A stretch of DNA of 64,000 bases from JAIQGF01 sp051006995 (GTDB lineage: Bacteria; Acidobacteriota; Terriglobia; Terriglobales; Acidobacteriaceae): assembly GCA_051006995.1 (NCBI GenBank), contig JBPCSQ010000010.1, positions 62,001 to 126,000 on the forward strand, written 5' to 3'. The position numbers and the translations under genes were made by a program. The notes beneath the pieces were generated by a model that had not been told where the DNA came from, made no database searches, and worked only from the letters and a program-made list of their open reading frames with translations. Shown piece after piece: positions 20,413-29,528 of the stretch (positions are counted from its first letter, which is position 1; each line of letters begins with the position of its first letter).

Positions 20413-22713
20413 CTATCTTCCGCGGACCACGAACTTGGCCGAGCCCATGTTTTCGAAGCGGTCGTACACGCGCACGACGATGACGTGCTCCTGCGCGGGA
20501 ACGGCTGCATCGGCCACCCCGCCGCCCTTGGCGGAGCGCCTGGCTACCGGAGTGGCGGCTTCGGAGGCGGCATTCGCCGGCGCGCCGGAAATTGCCGCAT
20601 AGAAATCGTAGTTTTCAACCCGGTAATCGGACAGCTGGCCAATGGGCTCGACGTACTGCCAGTCACCCGCGTCAATCGAGTACTCGGCGCGCTTGACGGC
20701 TGAGAAACCGTCAATGGCGCGGAAGGTAATGTGCAGCGCGTTGTTGTCGAAAGCGGCGTTCAGGTTCACCACCTGAGGCGGCGTGGTGTCCACCTCGAAA
20801 CGCTGGCTCTCCTTCGACGAGCTGAGGGCCTCGTCGGGTGAGTGCGAGGGAGCGTCGGAGGCCACGACTTTCATGGTGTAGCCGCCGTCGGGCAACAGCG
20901 AAGCGTCGAACGAATAGACCTTCTCCGTCAGGTCCGACTTTAGCAGCTTCCACTGGCTCTCGTTGTCGCCGCGGTAGTAGATGGAATAGACGATTTCATC
21001 GTCGTTATCGTCGTGCGCGGTCCAGCGCACCGCCACCGACTCACGATCGCGAACCGCGGGCGTGGGCGATTCAAAGCGCGGCTGCGGCGTCGCGCCCACC
21101 ATGACATTCTCCGTCTGCGGCTTGGGCATGGTCTGAAAGCGGGCCCCCGCCTGCACGTAGATGTCATCAATCACCGGAGCAACATTTTTCGGCAGGTAGT
21201 TGATCAGGACGCTGCTGACCACCGGGTTGGGATTGCCGGGATGCAACACGGCCTTCCACTGCACGAAGCGGGCGGCCGGAACGCCGAGTTCGCCGCCCTT
21301 GGCGAAATCAATTTTTTGCCACGGGCTCCAGTTGCGGTCGGGATTGTCCACGTTGCCGCTGCGCGCGTAGAGATCGAAGGCGCCGCTGCCGCGAACCTCG
21401 GCACGCCCCCAGCGGGAGAAGATGCGCCCGTCGTACACGTCACTTTCGTAGGTGCCATCGGCATCGGGCGATGCGCCAAGCATGAAGATCTTGCCCAGAT
21501 TGCTGGTGGCGGCGTAGACGGCGCCGCTGGGCGCCTGCGCCAGCGACGTAACCTGGGTGGCGCTGGCTTTCACCAAGTCGGTGAAATCGCCGGGGCCGGC
21601 AATGACGTAGATACGTCCTTTGTTGCCGGTGCCGGCGAGCACGCGCCCGCGCTGGTCGAAGGCCAACGAGTACACGACGTCGTCGTTGGATTTCCAGATA
21701 CGGCGGGGTGAGCCATCGGGAGCAATGAGGTACACCTCGGAACCACCGGTGGCGCCCATGGCGGGGAACGGAATCGTCATCGGCATGGCCTGCGGCGGCG
21801 GCTGTATTACCGGCGCGGGCCCGGCAACCACGCCGATCACCGGCTGCTGCATGGATTGCATTGGAGCCATGCCTGGTGTGGCGGGACGCTTATCGCCCAC
21901 GCCGGCCGCGTAAATGTTTCCGGCCTTGTCAATTGCCAGAGCGGTGATTTCCTTCTTGGGCGCGCTGTACAGCACAAACGCCTCGCCGGTGGGCGAGATG
22001 CGGTATACCAGCCCGCTGCCATCGGAGCCTGCGATCAGGTTCCCCTGGGGATCGAAGGCGAGTACGCGGATATGGGCTTCGTCGCTCTTGAAGAACAGCG
22101 AATGATCGCCGTTCTTGTCCACGCGGAAAATCTGTCCCTGGTCTCCGGTGGCAACGTAGACGCGTCCTTGCGAATCTTCTGCGAGGTCCCAGATGTACTT
22201 CGTCTTCGGATCAAAAAAGACCGCGGACGTATAGCTGGCATCAACCGGGGTTTTGCTCTTGTCAGCCTGCGCTGCCGACTCGGCCGGCCGCGCAGCGGGC
22301 TGAGCGGCGGCGCCAGAAACGATCTTGTACACCTTGCCGTCCGGGGAAGTGGCCGCGTAAATGGCGCCGGCGGCATCCACCAGCAGCGATTGCACCTGCA
22401 GTTCTTGCGGCTGGAAGATCACCGTGGCCTGCCCGTTCGGGGTGATGCGGTAGACGCGTGCGGGAGCGCCGGCGGCGGCGTACACATTGCCCTGGCGGTC
22501 GTCGGCGATGGCCCAGATATAGGTCGACGGCGTCGTAAACAGCGATTGGAAGGACGGCGCCAGCTCAATGCCGCCCTGGCTGCGGACGGCAACACCGCGC
22601 GCGGTGCCCTTTTCGAGCTCGTCGAACTTGCTCTGTTCCCAGGTGCGCGTGCCTTCGGCCAAAGCCAGAGACGAAAGGAGAAGTAAAGAGAGCGCAAACA
22701 ACAGCTTTCGCAT
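20413..22713 (-). CDS. Exported beta-propeller protein with Ig-like C-terminal region
   Basis: Secreted protein of about 766 residues. A signal peptide ends near residue 20 (SSLALAEG). Residues about 40-430 contain repeated propeller blades of the NHL/SMP-30 or lyase-propeller kind: units like IWAIADDRQGNVYAAAG, IWDLAEDSQGRVYVATG and VYSLAFDQRGRVLAGTG recur at about 45-60 residue spacing. The C-terminal part contains a discoidin-like or jelly-roll stretch (SRWGRAEVRG) and fibronectin-like modules (AVRWTAHDDNDDEIVYSIYY; YTMKVVASDAPSH). A Pro/Met-rich low-complexity insert lies near residue 300. AGGA precedes the ATG. Enzyme activity cannot be inferred; a sensor or binding scaffold is likely. 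Confidence 0.7.
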   Translation of the reverse strand: MRKLLFALSLLLLSSLALAEGTRTWEQSKFDELEKGTARGVAVRSQGGIELAPSFQSLFTTPSTYIWAIADDRQGNVYAAAGAPARVYRITPNGQATVIFQPQELQVQSLLVDAAGAIYAATSPDGKVYKIVSGAAAQPAARPAESAAQADKSKTPVDASYTSAVFFDPKTKYIWDLAEDSQGRVYVATGDQGQIFRVDKNGDHSLFFKSDEAHIRVLAFDPQGNLIAGSDGSGLVYRISPTGEAFVLYSAPKKEITALAIDKAGNIYAAGVGDKRPATPGMAPMQSMQQPVIGVVAGPAPVIQPPPQAMPMTIPFPAMGATGGSEVYLIAPDGSPRRIWKSNDDVVYSLAFDQRGRVLAGTGNKGRIYVIAGPGDFTDLVKASATQVTSLAQAPSGAVYAATSNLGKIFMLGASPDADGTYESDVYDGRIFSRWGRAEVRGSGAFDLYARSGNVDNPDRNWSPWQKIDFAKGGELGVPAARFVQWKAVLHPGNPNPVVSSVLINYLPKNVAPVIDDIYVQAGARFQTMPKPQTENVMVGATPQPRFESPTPAVRDRESVAVRWTAHDDNDDEIVYSIYYRGDNESQWKLLKSDLTEKVYSFDASLLPDGGYTMKVVASDAPSHSPDEALSSSKESQRFEVDTTPPQVVNLNAAFDNNALHITFRAIDGFSAVKRAEYSIDAGDWQYVEPIGQLSDYRVENYDFYAAISGAPANAASEAATPVARRSAKGGGVADAAVPAQEHVIVVRVYDRFENMGSAKFVVRGR

Positions 22714-22800
22714 TTCGGGTCCTAGCGAGGGATTAGGTTCAGCGTAACACAACGGCAGCGATCAGTGCGGAGCCCGGCAAGGGCCGTCCGGCAGGCGATC

Positions 22801-23229
22801 TCATGCTTTCCTGGTGCTTCCTTTTTCGTAGCCTTTGGCGGAGTAATAAATCGCGCGGTAGAAGAATTCGCCGAGATGGTCGAGGATTTCCATTTCCGCG
22901 GGGATGTCGGAGCGCTTCGCCTCCTGGCGCAAAAATTGCCAGATGCCGTCGCGCACCAGAATGATGGCGTAGATAAGTTCGCTCAGCAGCACGCCCTGCT
23001 TGCGGCGCTGGATGCCGATTTCGAGGTAGCGCCGGGCAATATCCCCTTCTTTCTTGTTCAGCAGCCATTCGCCGAGGTGATCGTAGACTTCATAAACGCG
23101 CTGGCGAAAGTCCTCGCGGGGGACGCTCTTGAACGAGGTCGCATCTGGTGAGGCCTCCAGCTTCATGAGCACGACCTCAGCCAGGCGATCAGAGTTGGAT
23201 TCGATCTGCTGCACGAGACGGTTGGCCAT
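22801..23229 (-). CDS. Helical protein resembling the RsbRD N-terminal domain
   Basis: A 142-residue all-helical soluble protein. Features such as VPREDFRQRVYEVYDHLGEWL, DIARRYLEIGIQRRKQGV and LSELIYAIILVRDGIWQFL resemble the RsbRD_N sensory domain found in stress-response co-antagonists and some two-component proteins. Here it stands alone with no STAS or kinase part. The ATG at 23229 has GGGGGAT upstream; a TTG at 23289 would add 20 residues. Next to it are an L,D-transpeptidase and a propeller gene. Assignment rests on remembered family patterns, so it is tentative; otherwise it is a conserved hypothetical. Confidence 0.55.
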   Translation of the reverse strand: MANRLVQQIESNSDRLAEVVLMKLEASPDATSFKSVPREDFRQRVYEVYDHLGEWLLNKKEGDIARRYLEIGIQRRKQGVLLSELIYAIILVRDGIWQFLRQEAKRSDIPAEMEILDHLGEFFYRAIYYSAKGYEKGSTRKA

Positions 23230-23301
23230 GTCGAGCGATCCCCCGGTAGCGATAGCAACCGCATATCGTACACCTTGGGAAAAGATCAACTGAGAGGAGG
23301 G

Positions 23302-23796
23302 TTACGGGCGAATCTCGACGAGGGTGCCGTCGGGAACCAGTTGCCAGATCTCTTCGATTTCCGAGTCGGTGACGGCGATGCAGCCGTCAGTCCAATCCAC
23401 GATGCGGTGATTGGAGCCGACCCAACTGAATGCCGGCGGAAGGCCGTGGATTTCAATGTTCGCGCCGGGACTGGCGCGAAGACTGGCGGCGCGAACGCGG
23501 TCGAGTTGCCGCGGATAAGAGATGTGCAGCGCGAGATGAAACTTGCTGCTCGGATTGCGCCAGTCAATCCGATAGGTCCCCTCGGGAGTACGGCGGTCGC
23601 CTTGGCGCTGCTTGGCGCCCAAGCCACCACGGCCGAGCGCGACGGAATAGGACTTCACCATTTCCGTACCGCTCAGCAACATCATCTTGTGCTCGCGCTT
23701 GAGAACGACGACGCGGTCCACAGCTGCCGGTGACGCGGCCAAGGCCGACACCGCGGCCAGCAGCAGCACCATAAGCCCAAGATGTCTCGGATTCAC
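23302..23796 (-). CDS. Exported L,D-transpeptidase (YkuD domain)
   Basis: Periplasmic L,D-transpeptidase family protein that makes 3-3 cross-links or attaches proteins to peptidoglycan. Start taken as GTG 23796, giving VNPRHLGLMVLLLAAVSAL as signal peptide; ATG 23772 is an alternative. The YkuD core runs to the C-terminus, with IEIHGLP (conserved His) and TDGCIAVTDSEIEEIW (catalytic Cys) in place of the usual SHGC. GDRRTPEGTYRI is a family motif. The mature protein is about 145 residues, a minimal catalytic domain of the ErfK/YafK type. A second, much larger L,D-transpeptidase lies just upstream in the same direction. Confidence 0.85.
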   Translation of the reverse strand: MNPRHLGLMVLLLAAVSALAASPAAVDRVVVLKREHKMMLLSGTEMVKSYSVALGRGGLGAKQRQGDRRTPEGTYRIDWRNPSSKFHLALHISYPRQLDRVRAASLRASPGANIEIHGLPPAFSWVGSNHRIVDWTDGCIAVTDSEIEEIWQLVPDGTLVEIRP

Positions 23797-24030
23797 GGCG
23801 CATATATACAACAACTCTGGTGCGGTTTGTAGGTGTTTCGCCGGGGGACGGTGACTCTTCAGTACCCGTCCTTCCGCGCCTGTGGCGCAATGGAGCCCAT
23901 GATTTACCCGAAACCTTTGAGATGACACCAGCACTCGCCTTTACGGCGCGGCCAGTCGCCGGGGTTTCAGCAGCGGTTCTGAATTGGATGCAAGTAGCTG
24001 GAACGGGGAGCGCTGCTATGAGCCGAGGCT

Positions 24031-25755
24031 CTACTGCGCGCCGGCGAGCGAAGCCGCTCGTACCCCTCGGGGCGAGCTGTTGTCTAGGGCCTGTTCGAGT
24101 TCGGAATCGTAGCCGTAGATGTCGCGATAGAAGTGGACCTGCCCGGTCTCGTCGGGAAAGGCCGTCGAATACAAAATCAGCAGGGGCACCGGGCGGATGA
24201 GGTTCACGCGAAAGTCGTTGCGGCCGTGTTGCATCGCTTGCGTGATGCGCTTCAGGTCCCAGCCACGCTGTTGGCGCAGCAGCCATGCCGCCAACAGTGC
24301 CGGTTTCTGCACCCGCACGCAACCGTGGCTGATGCTGCGCGGCGTCAGCGGAATGGCGAAGTTGTTTGCCCAGGGCGGCGTGTCGTGCAGGTACACGTCG
24401 TAGGGATTGGGAAAGATGAACTTCAACAGGCCCAGGGAGTTGTCGGTTCCCGGTCGCTGGCGAAGCCGAAGACGTCCGGAGCTCAACCCTTGCAGCGTCG
24501 TCTGCCCGAAATTGTTGCTGGTCACCACCTTCCCGCCGGGCGTGACAACCTCGAACCGGAATTGCCGCAAATAAGCCGGGTCCGTCTCCATCACTGAGAC
24601 GATTTCGTCCTTCTGAATCTCTGCCGGGACGTACCAATACGGCCGGAACACAAGGTATTCAATCGTCGCCTGCAGCAGTGGCGTGCGCGCGTCGTCGTCG
24701 CCGACTCCGATCGCCATGCTAAGTGCGGTGCGGCCACGTTCGTCAATCGCATCGAGCCGGTAGGCCGGGATGTTGATCACTACCGCCGGCCGGGGCACCT
24801 GCCGCAGCCAGCGCAGTCGTTCCATGGATAACCTGATCTGCTCCACGCGCTCGCTGAGCGGAACATTCAATTGTTCGATGGTTGCGCGATCCAGACAGCC
24901 GTTGACCAGCAACGAATGGCGTTCCTGGAAACGCTGGACCGCCTGCACCAGAAAGCCGTCGTAGAGCTGCGGATCGTAAAGCGGCTGGGCGCCTGGCGGG
25001 AGATCGCCGAGCAAGCGCAGCAGCCGGAACAGCCGCGGCGTGCCCGCGTACCTCGCGCCCGGATACACGGTCCGCTGCGGCACGGGGAGTGGCTCGCCAT
25101 CATCCTGACCGGCGACGCGCGCATACTGCACCAATGCCCGCTGCAACTGACGGTAGGCGAACGATGGCGGCTCCAAGGCGGCAATCTCGGATTGCGCGTC
25201 GTCCGCATCCGCCAACCGCAGAACGGCGCCTGTGAGGTCGAAATCGCTCTCTCTGGTCGCAAAGTTGAAGTCGCGGGGATCGGTTCGCCCAACCCGGAGA
25301 TCGTGGACATAACGGAGGGCAGAAGCGGTGAGCGCCACGTCGAACCGTGCCTCATCGGCGGGCGAGTGTGGCGCTCTGAGAGCAGCCAATCGCAGCCGCC
25401 AATACGGCCCGTCGTAGTCGGCTGGATCGAGGCCCTCATCCCCTGCGTGCTCCAAGGATTCAATCAATCGGGACGCCTGCTCTGTCGGAAGGCCTTCGCG
25501 CAACCATGAGGGCTCGTAATCGGACTGGAGGTAGAACTCTGCCAGCGCGGAACGAAATCCGGACGCATCCTGCGAGCGCAGCTCGTCCAGCCGGTTCGCC
25601 AGCAGCATGGTCTCCAGGATCGTGCCGGGCTCGTGGGGCGTGGCAACCGAGACGGCGGCGCGCGGCATGGAGCTTGCGCCGCTCAGATGCTGCGCGGCAA
25701 GCGGCAGCGCGAGAAAGGACACGAGTAGCAGGACGGAAGCGGCGCGGCGTTCCAC
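24031..25755 (-). CDS. L,D-transpeptidase of the LdtD/YcbB type
   Basis: Large periplasmic L,D-transpeptidase, about 574 residues, close to E. coli LdtD. A signal peptide covers the first 21 residues (VSFLALPLAAQ). A scaffold region (about 45-260) includes SDYEPSWLREG. A peptidoglycan-binding-like helix bundle follows, and the YkuD catalytic domain (about 330-510) carries the SHGCVRVQ motif with the catalytic cysteine and the substrate-lid insertion typical of this subfamily (YWYVPAEIQKDEI). The GTG start has no clear ribosome site. Together with the neighbouring small transpeptidase it suggests a cell wall rich in 3-3 cross-links. The 23797-24030 gap shows nothing. Confidence 0.9.
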   Translation of the reverse strand: MERRAASVLLLVSFLALPLAAQHLSGASSMPRAAVSVATPHEPGTILETMLLANRLDELRSQDASGFRSALAEFYLQSDYEPSWLREGLPTEQASRLIESLEHAGDEGLDPADYDGPYWRLRLAALRAPHSPADEARFDVALTASALRYVHDLRVGRTDPRDFNFATRESDFDLTGAVLRLADADDAQSEIAALEPPSFAYRQLQRALVQYARVAGQDDGEPLPVPQRTVYPGARYAGTPRLFRLLRLLGDLPPGAQPLYDPQLYDGFLVQAVQRFQERHSLLVNGCLDRATIEQLNVPLSERVEQIRLSMERLRWLRQVPRPAVVINIPAYRLDAIDERGRTALSMAIGVGDDDARTPLLQATIEYLVFRPYWYVPAEIQKDEIVSVMETDPAYLRQFRFEVVTPGGKVVTSNNFGQTTLQGLSSGRLRLRQRPGTDNSLGLLKFIFPNPYDVYLHDTPPWANNFAIPLTPRSISHGCVRVQKPALLAAWLLRQQRGWDLKRITQAMQHGRNDFRVNLIRPVPLLILYSTAFPDETGQVHFYRDIYGYDSELEQALDNSSPRGVRAASLAGAQ

Positions 25756-25843
25756 ATTGTTAGCGGACGTAGCTCCGCTGTCCGGAGTTGCCTAAACAGC
25801 TACCAACCTCAAAAATCCAGCCATAAGTGAGCACAAAGAAGAA

Positions 25844-25865
25844 CCCCCGGGACGCATCCCGGGGG
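25844..25865 (-). terminator. Intrinsic terminator of the cysteine-motif gene
   Basis: Perfect 9-bp stem CCCCCGGGA / TCCCGGGGG with a 4-nt loop. On the minus strand it is followed by TTCTTCTTTGTG. It lies 23 nt beyond the stop of the gene at 25888. Confidence 0.88.
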
Positions 25866-25887
25866 CTGGCAAGGGAGGGAATTGGCA

Positions 25888-26280
25888 TCAAGCGTCAAAC
25901 ACTGGGGCCTTTTCTTCCTCAGGCATCTTGAGTTGATGAAGGGCGAGCTCGACAGCTTCCAGCATGTCGAGCAGCCCCTCGCGATCGGTGTCGAAGCCGG
26001 CGCCGGTGCTGAGCGCCGTCAGGGTCTTGGCTGTAACGCGCGGCTCGCCGGAACCGTCCGCTTCCACCACGGGCGCGCACATGATCCAGCTCGCGATCAG
26101 CGCTTCCATGTGGTTGGAGCAGCAGAGATGGCAGATGCCGGGCTGCGCTGCCAACTTCTCGTTCCAGCTATGGATTTCGACGTGAGTCTCGTGGGGCCGG
26201 TCGCTGACCAGAAGCCAGCGGCTGTGATCCGCTTCCTCGGTGCCGCATACTTCGCACATGTACTGCCGTACCTGGCTCAT
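25888..26280 (-). CDS. Uncharacterised small protein with two CxxC motifs
   Basis: A 130-residue soluble protein that I do not recognise. YMCEVCGTEE at residues 7-16 and GICHLCCSNHM at about 48-58 together look like a four-cysteine zinc knuckle. The C-terminal half is helical and acidic. A very strong AGGAGGAGG site precedes the ATG, and a strong terminator follows. The gene lies just downstream of an FNR-type regulator in the same direction, 107 bp apart. A DNA- or protein-binding zinc protein is possible but not shown. Confidence 0.65.
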   Translation of the reverse strand: MSQVRQYMCEVCGTEEADHSRWLLVSDRPHETHVEIHSWNEKLAAQPGICHLCCSNHMEALIASWIMCAPVVEADGSGEPRVTAKTLTALSTGAGFDTDREGLLDMLEAVELALHQLKMPEEEKAPVFDA

Positions 26281-26386
26281 GCGACCTCCTCCTCACTTGA
26301 ATTAAACCCCGCTGCTCCAAAAAACTCCCGCCGCCCAATTCGAAGGCATTTGCCAACGGACGAGCGGCTGGGCTCTAGCGACTCAG

Positions 26387-27238
26387 TTAGACGGCGGCCA
26401 AAGCTGCCGATTTGTCTCGAGGGCCACGAAAATTAACGTTCCCGCCTCCGGTCTGGCGGTAGGCCTTAGACCCAACCGGCATGGGAGGCACATTGGCCAT
26501 CGAACCGCGTCCGGCAATGTCCAGTAACGCGGCCTGATTGCTGAGCACCATCGTGGCGCCCCGCACATCGATCAACTTCTGTTTGCGGAACCGCGCCAGC
26601 ACGCGCGTCACGGTCTCGCGTGTGGTGCCGATCATTTGCGCAATTTCCTCGTGCGTCAATGTCATTTTGAAGACGGGAGCCGCGCCAGTTACGTGCCCAT
26701 TCTGGTGCTCCTCGCCCCAGCCCAGCAGCATGCTGGCGACTTTCCAGTCCGCCGAGCGCGACAGCCCCACCCAGCGCAGCTCTCGGCAGGCGTTGTTGTA
26801 CTGCCGGCTGATCTGGACGGCGGCGCGCATGCAGGCTTCCGAATCCTCTCGAATCAGCCGCAGAAAATCGTCCATCTTGATGAAGTTCACCTGACACGGG
26901 CTGAGCGTCTCCACCGAGGCCTCATAGGGCTTGTTCATGACGCAGGCGCTCAGGCCGAGTACTTCTCCAGGACCGGCGATCTTCAGGATGAGAGTGCGGC
27001 CGTCCTGGGAAACCACCGAGAGCTTGGCCTCGCCACGGCAAATGATGTACACGCCGCGCGGCGACTGCTCCTCCACAAATAACAGGGCGCCGGCAGGGTA
27101 GGAGGTCACGAACGATATTTGCTCCAGGGCCTGCAAGGTCTCCGGCGGCAACTGGCAAAAGAATCCAGAACCGGGAGCAGCGCAGTGCTCACACGAGTCG
27201 CTGGGTTGCAGGTTGTAAGGTGTACGGTAGTCGGCCAT
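26387..27238 (-). CDS. Crp/Fnr family regulator with N-terminal cysteine cluster
   Basis: Global-type regulator with an N-terminal cyclic-nucleotide-binding fold (about residues 35-150) and a C-terminal winged helix (LTHEEIAQMIGTTRETVTRVLARF). The ATG at 27238 has AGGAGGAACC upstream, which fixes the start. At the N-terminus three cysteines form C-x2-C-x8-C (DSCEHCAAPGSGFFCQLP), and a further Cys lies in ETLSPCQVNFI. That is the place where FNR has its fourth iron-sulfur ligand (ETSMVCEIPF in E. coli). This suggests an oxygen- or NO-sensing [Fe-S] regulator instead of a cAMP receptor. The last 35 residues are a Gly/Pro-rich tail not seen in E. coli FNR. Confidence 0.88.
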   Translation of the reverse strand: MADYRTPYNLQPSDSCEHCAAPGSGFFCQLPPETLQALEQISFVTSYPAGALLFVEEQSPRGVYIICRGEAKLSVVSQDGRTLILKIAGPGEVLGLSACVMNKPYEASVETLSPCQVNFIKMDDFLRLIREDSEACMRAAVQISRQYNNACRELRWVGLSRSADWKVASMLLGWGEEHQNGHVTGAAPVFKMTLTHEEIAQMIGTTRETVTRVLARFRKQKLIDVRGATMVLSNQAALLDIAGRGSMANVPPMPVGSKAYRQTGGGNVNFRGPRDKSAALAAV

Positions 27239-27443
27239 TGGTTCCTCCTGGACGTACGGGGCCCGAAGCTGCACCAGGGGTAATGCACGCGGCCGGCCAG
27301 CTTCGCAGCCGCTAGACGAGAGAAGCTGCACTTTTAGAATCAATCGGTTACGCGGAAGAGATTGGCAGCGTCACAGGACCATGTGCGCGGAAGCACACAG
27401 GCGGGGTGATTCTTGGGGCAAAAGGCGCAGGATGATCGGTCGT

Positions 27444-27499
27444 CGGTCTTCAGTCGTCAGGCAGGGCAGCCTTGCCCGAGGCCTGACGACCGAAGACAG
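27444..27499. repeat. Word hairpin behind the S55 peptidase gene (GTCGTCA type)
   Basis: Arms 27444-27462 and 27481-27499 pair at 17 of 19 positions, with a nested GGGCA/TGCCC hairpin in the loop. Words are of the GTCGTCA/GTCGTCG type, also seen at 60942. It sits 5 nt beyond the stop of the peptidase gene. The remainder of 27239-27443 holds the FNR-type gene's promoter region and nothing else that I can identify. Confidence 0.75.
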
Positions 27500-27503
27500 A
27501 GGA

Positions 27504-29294
27504 CTACTTCACGGAGACCGTGATCACCTGGGCGCCGGAGACGACGTAATCAATCGGCGTGGAGGATTCGTTGACCGACGATTCGCCGACCACGATCATG
27601 TCCTGCGTGCCGCGCATGCCCTCCATCACGTTCATGACGGAAAGCGGCAGCGTGGGCATGACCTTGTCTTCGACCATGGCCTGGGGGTTCGCTTCCAGCA
27701 GCGAAACGTAGAGCCGGTCGTTGGAGTGCTCCTTGTTCAGCAACGCGATGGTGGACGCCAGGTCGAGACGGCGTCCGAAGTTGCCGCCCATGTTGCGCAT
27801 GCGGTCCAGCGTGGTGCCGTCGCTGATCAGGATGCGCAGGATCCCACGCGGCGTGGAAGGTGGAATCTTCACCGGGATCTGCCGCACGATGCGCTCGCCG
27901 CGGTAGGGCCGCAGCACAGACTCAATCACGATCTCATCGCCGGGGCGCGCTTCCGTGACGTCGGTGCGAGCGCTTTCCAGTTGCGCGGTGCGGCGCTCGC
28001 GCACCAGATCGAAGTCGAGTTCCACGCCATTGATTTTGGGCGTGTCGTACGGATTCTGGTAAATGCGGCCAAAGCGCTCCCCGAGCGAGAGCGCGGCGCC
28101 AAATGCCGTGGGCAAGCCGCCGTCGGAGGGAGCGTACATATTCTGCAGGTGGACGTCGGAATAGCCTTTCACGTCAATGCGGCCGGCCAGACGGTAGGTC
28201 AGATCCTCTCCTGCCTCGTTGACGCCCTGCAACGCGCTGAACACCGTCGCCATGATCGCCACCGGCGTCAGCTTGCTGTTATTCAGCACTTCGTAATGGA
28301 ACTGCTTGGGCGTGTTCGTGCCGTGAATGCTGAGCGTCACCGGGATCATCTGCGGCTGGCGGTCGAAGCGGCCGAGAATGCCGGTGTGGCGGTCCTGCAC
28401 GAATGATCCGACGTTCTCGGTGGTGTTCACGATCTTGAAAGCGTTCAGCGGCGAGGGCAGCGTGGCCAGCACGCGCGCCTTGGTCATGGGCAAGTCCACC
28501 ATGCCGAACTGCAGCAGCGGGTGCCCGCAGGCGAGCAGGCGCTTCGGATCGAGATAGGTAACCGTGCAGGTGGCAGCGATGTTCAGATCGCCGCGTACCA
28601 GGATGGCGCTGACCGACGAGCCGGGCTCCAGCGGTTCCGGCTGCTTTTCGTTGGAGACCGAACCCGCGCCCATGACCGGCACGATGCCGGCGGCGGCGAA
28701 TTGCGGCGCAAAGCGGTTGACCGCGTCCTGGGTGAAGCCGCTGAAGACCAGCGGAGTTTCAATCGGCGTGAGCAGGTTCGCCATACCCTGGATGCCGCCG
28801 GTCGACCCCGGTCCGCTGGTGCGCGTCACTTCATTCCTGAGCGCGGGACTCACCGATTGCGCGTCCGCCGGAATGGTGCCGTCCAGCGCGTTGATTTCCA
28901 GCATCTGCTCAATCGGCGTAACGCCGGCAATCGGCTCCTTGGAAAATTCGCCGATACGGAACGAGAGCGCGCCCATTAATTTGCCGTCCACATACACCGG
29001 GCTGCCGCTCATGCCGGCAACGACGCCGGTGTACTCCACCTTCTTGCCGTGGAGGCGAACCAAGATCAGGTCGCCCTTGGGGCCGTTCATATTGCGGAGC
29101 ACGCCGAGGACTTCCACGTCCATCGGTTCGGGCTTCACGCCTTCGAATACGGTGTAAGCGGTGCCGCGCATGCCGGCCTGCACCTGCGACAGCGGCAGGA
29201 TGGGAACATCGGTCTTCTGCACGGGTTCGGCGGCCAGGGCCGCAATGGAGGCGAGGACGAGAAGGGCGCTGAGGGCGAGGACTGCTTTTTTCAT
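27504..29294 (-). CDS. Exported SpoIVB-like (S55) peptidase domain protein
   Basis: Secreted protein of 596 residues. The signal peptide is residues 1-21 (LVLASIAALA). Residues about 30-200 match the S55 peptidase family named after SpoIVB. The serine motif GMSGSPVYVDGKLMGALS is followed by RIGEFSKEPIAGVTPIEQM, highly typical of this domain. The remaining 350 residues form beta-rich modules without a recognised name (HPLLQFG; FVQDRHTGILGRF). SpoIVB itself signals across a membrane in spore formers, but this bacterium shows no sporulation genes here, so a general periplasmic processing or regulatory role is more likely. Confidence 0.8.
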   Translation of the reverse strand: MKKAVLALSALLVLASIAALAAEPVQKTDVPILPLSQVQAGMRGTAYTVFEGVKPEPMDVEVLGVLRNMNGPKGDLILVRLHGKKVEYTGVVAGMSGSPVYVDGKLMGALSFRIGEFSKEPIAGVTPIEQMLEINALDGTIPADAQSVSPALRNEVTRTSGPGSTGGIQGMANLLTPIETPLVFSGFTQDAVNRFAPQFAAAGIVPVMGAGSVSNEKQPEPLEPGSSVSAILVRGDLNIAATCTVTYLDPKRLLACGHPLLQFGMVDLPMTKARVLATLPSPLNAFKIVNTTENVGSFVQDRHTGILGRFDRQPQMIPVTLSIHGTNTPKQFHYEVLNNSKLTPVAIMATVFSALQGVNEAGEDLTYRLAGRIDVKGYSDVHLQNMYAPSDGGLPTAFGAALSLGERFGRIYQNPYDTPKINGVELDFDLVRERRTAQLESARTDVTEARPGDEIVIESVLRPYRGERIVRQIPVKIPPSTPRGILRILISDGTTLDRMRNMGGNFGRRLDLASTIALLNKEHSNDRLYVSLLEANPQAMVEDKVMPTLPLSVMNVMEGMRGTQDMIVVGESSVNESSTPIDYVVSGAQVITVSVK

Positions 29295-29492
29295 ACCACC
29301 TGATGGACCGCGAAAACGGCCGGCTACTGCTTACCAACCCAGATCTGCTCTCCAGGTAGCGCCACGGAGGCGCAGGCCGGAGAAATGGTCCGCCGGCGTG
29401 CCATCGTTCGTCCCGGCGGAAAACCCCATCCACCTTCGTCTGCGTGCGGGGGAAAAAGGTTCACGCGCACTCGAATTGCGGGGTAGCGCATC

Positions 29493-29498
29493 TATACT
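29493..29498 (+). promoter_or_regulatory. Possible -10 element of the VWA gene
   Basis: TATACT lies 30 nt before the VWA start codon. No convincing -35 sits at 16-18 nt, so this is weak. The 29295-29528 gap separates divergent genes and otherwise shows nothing. Confidence 0.3.
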
Positions 29499-29528
29499 AA
29501 TGCAAAGAAACTCTGAAGGGAATTGCTC

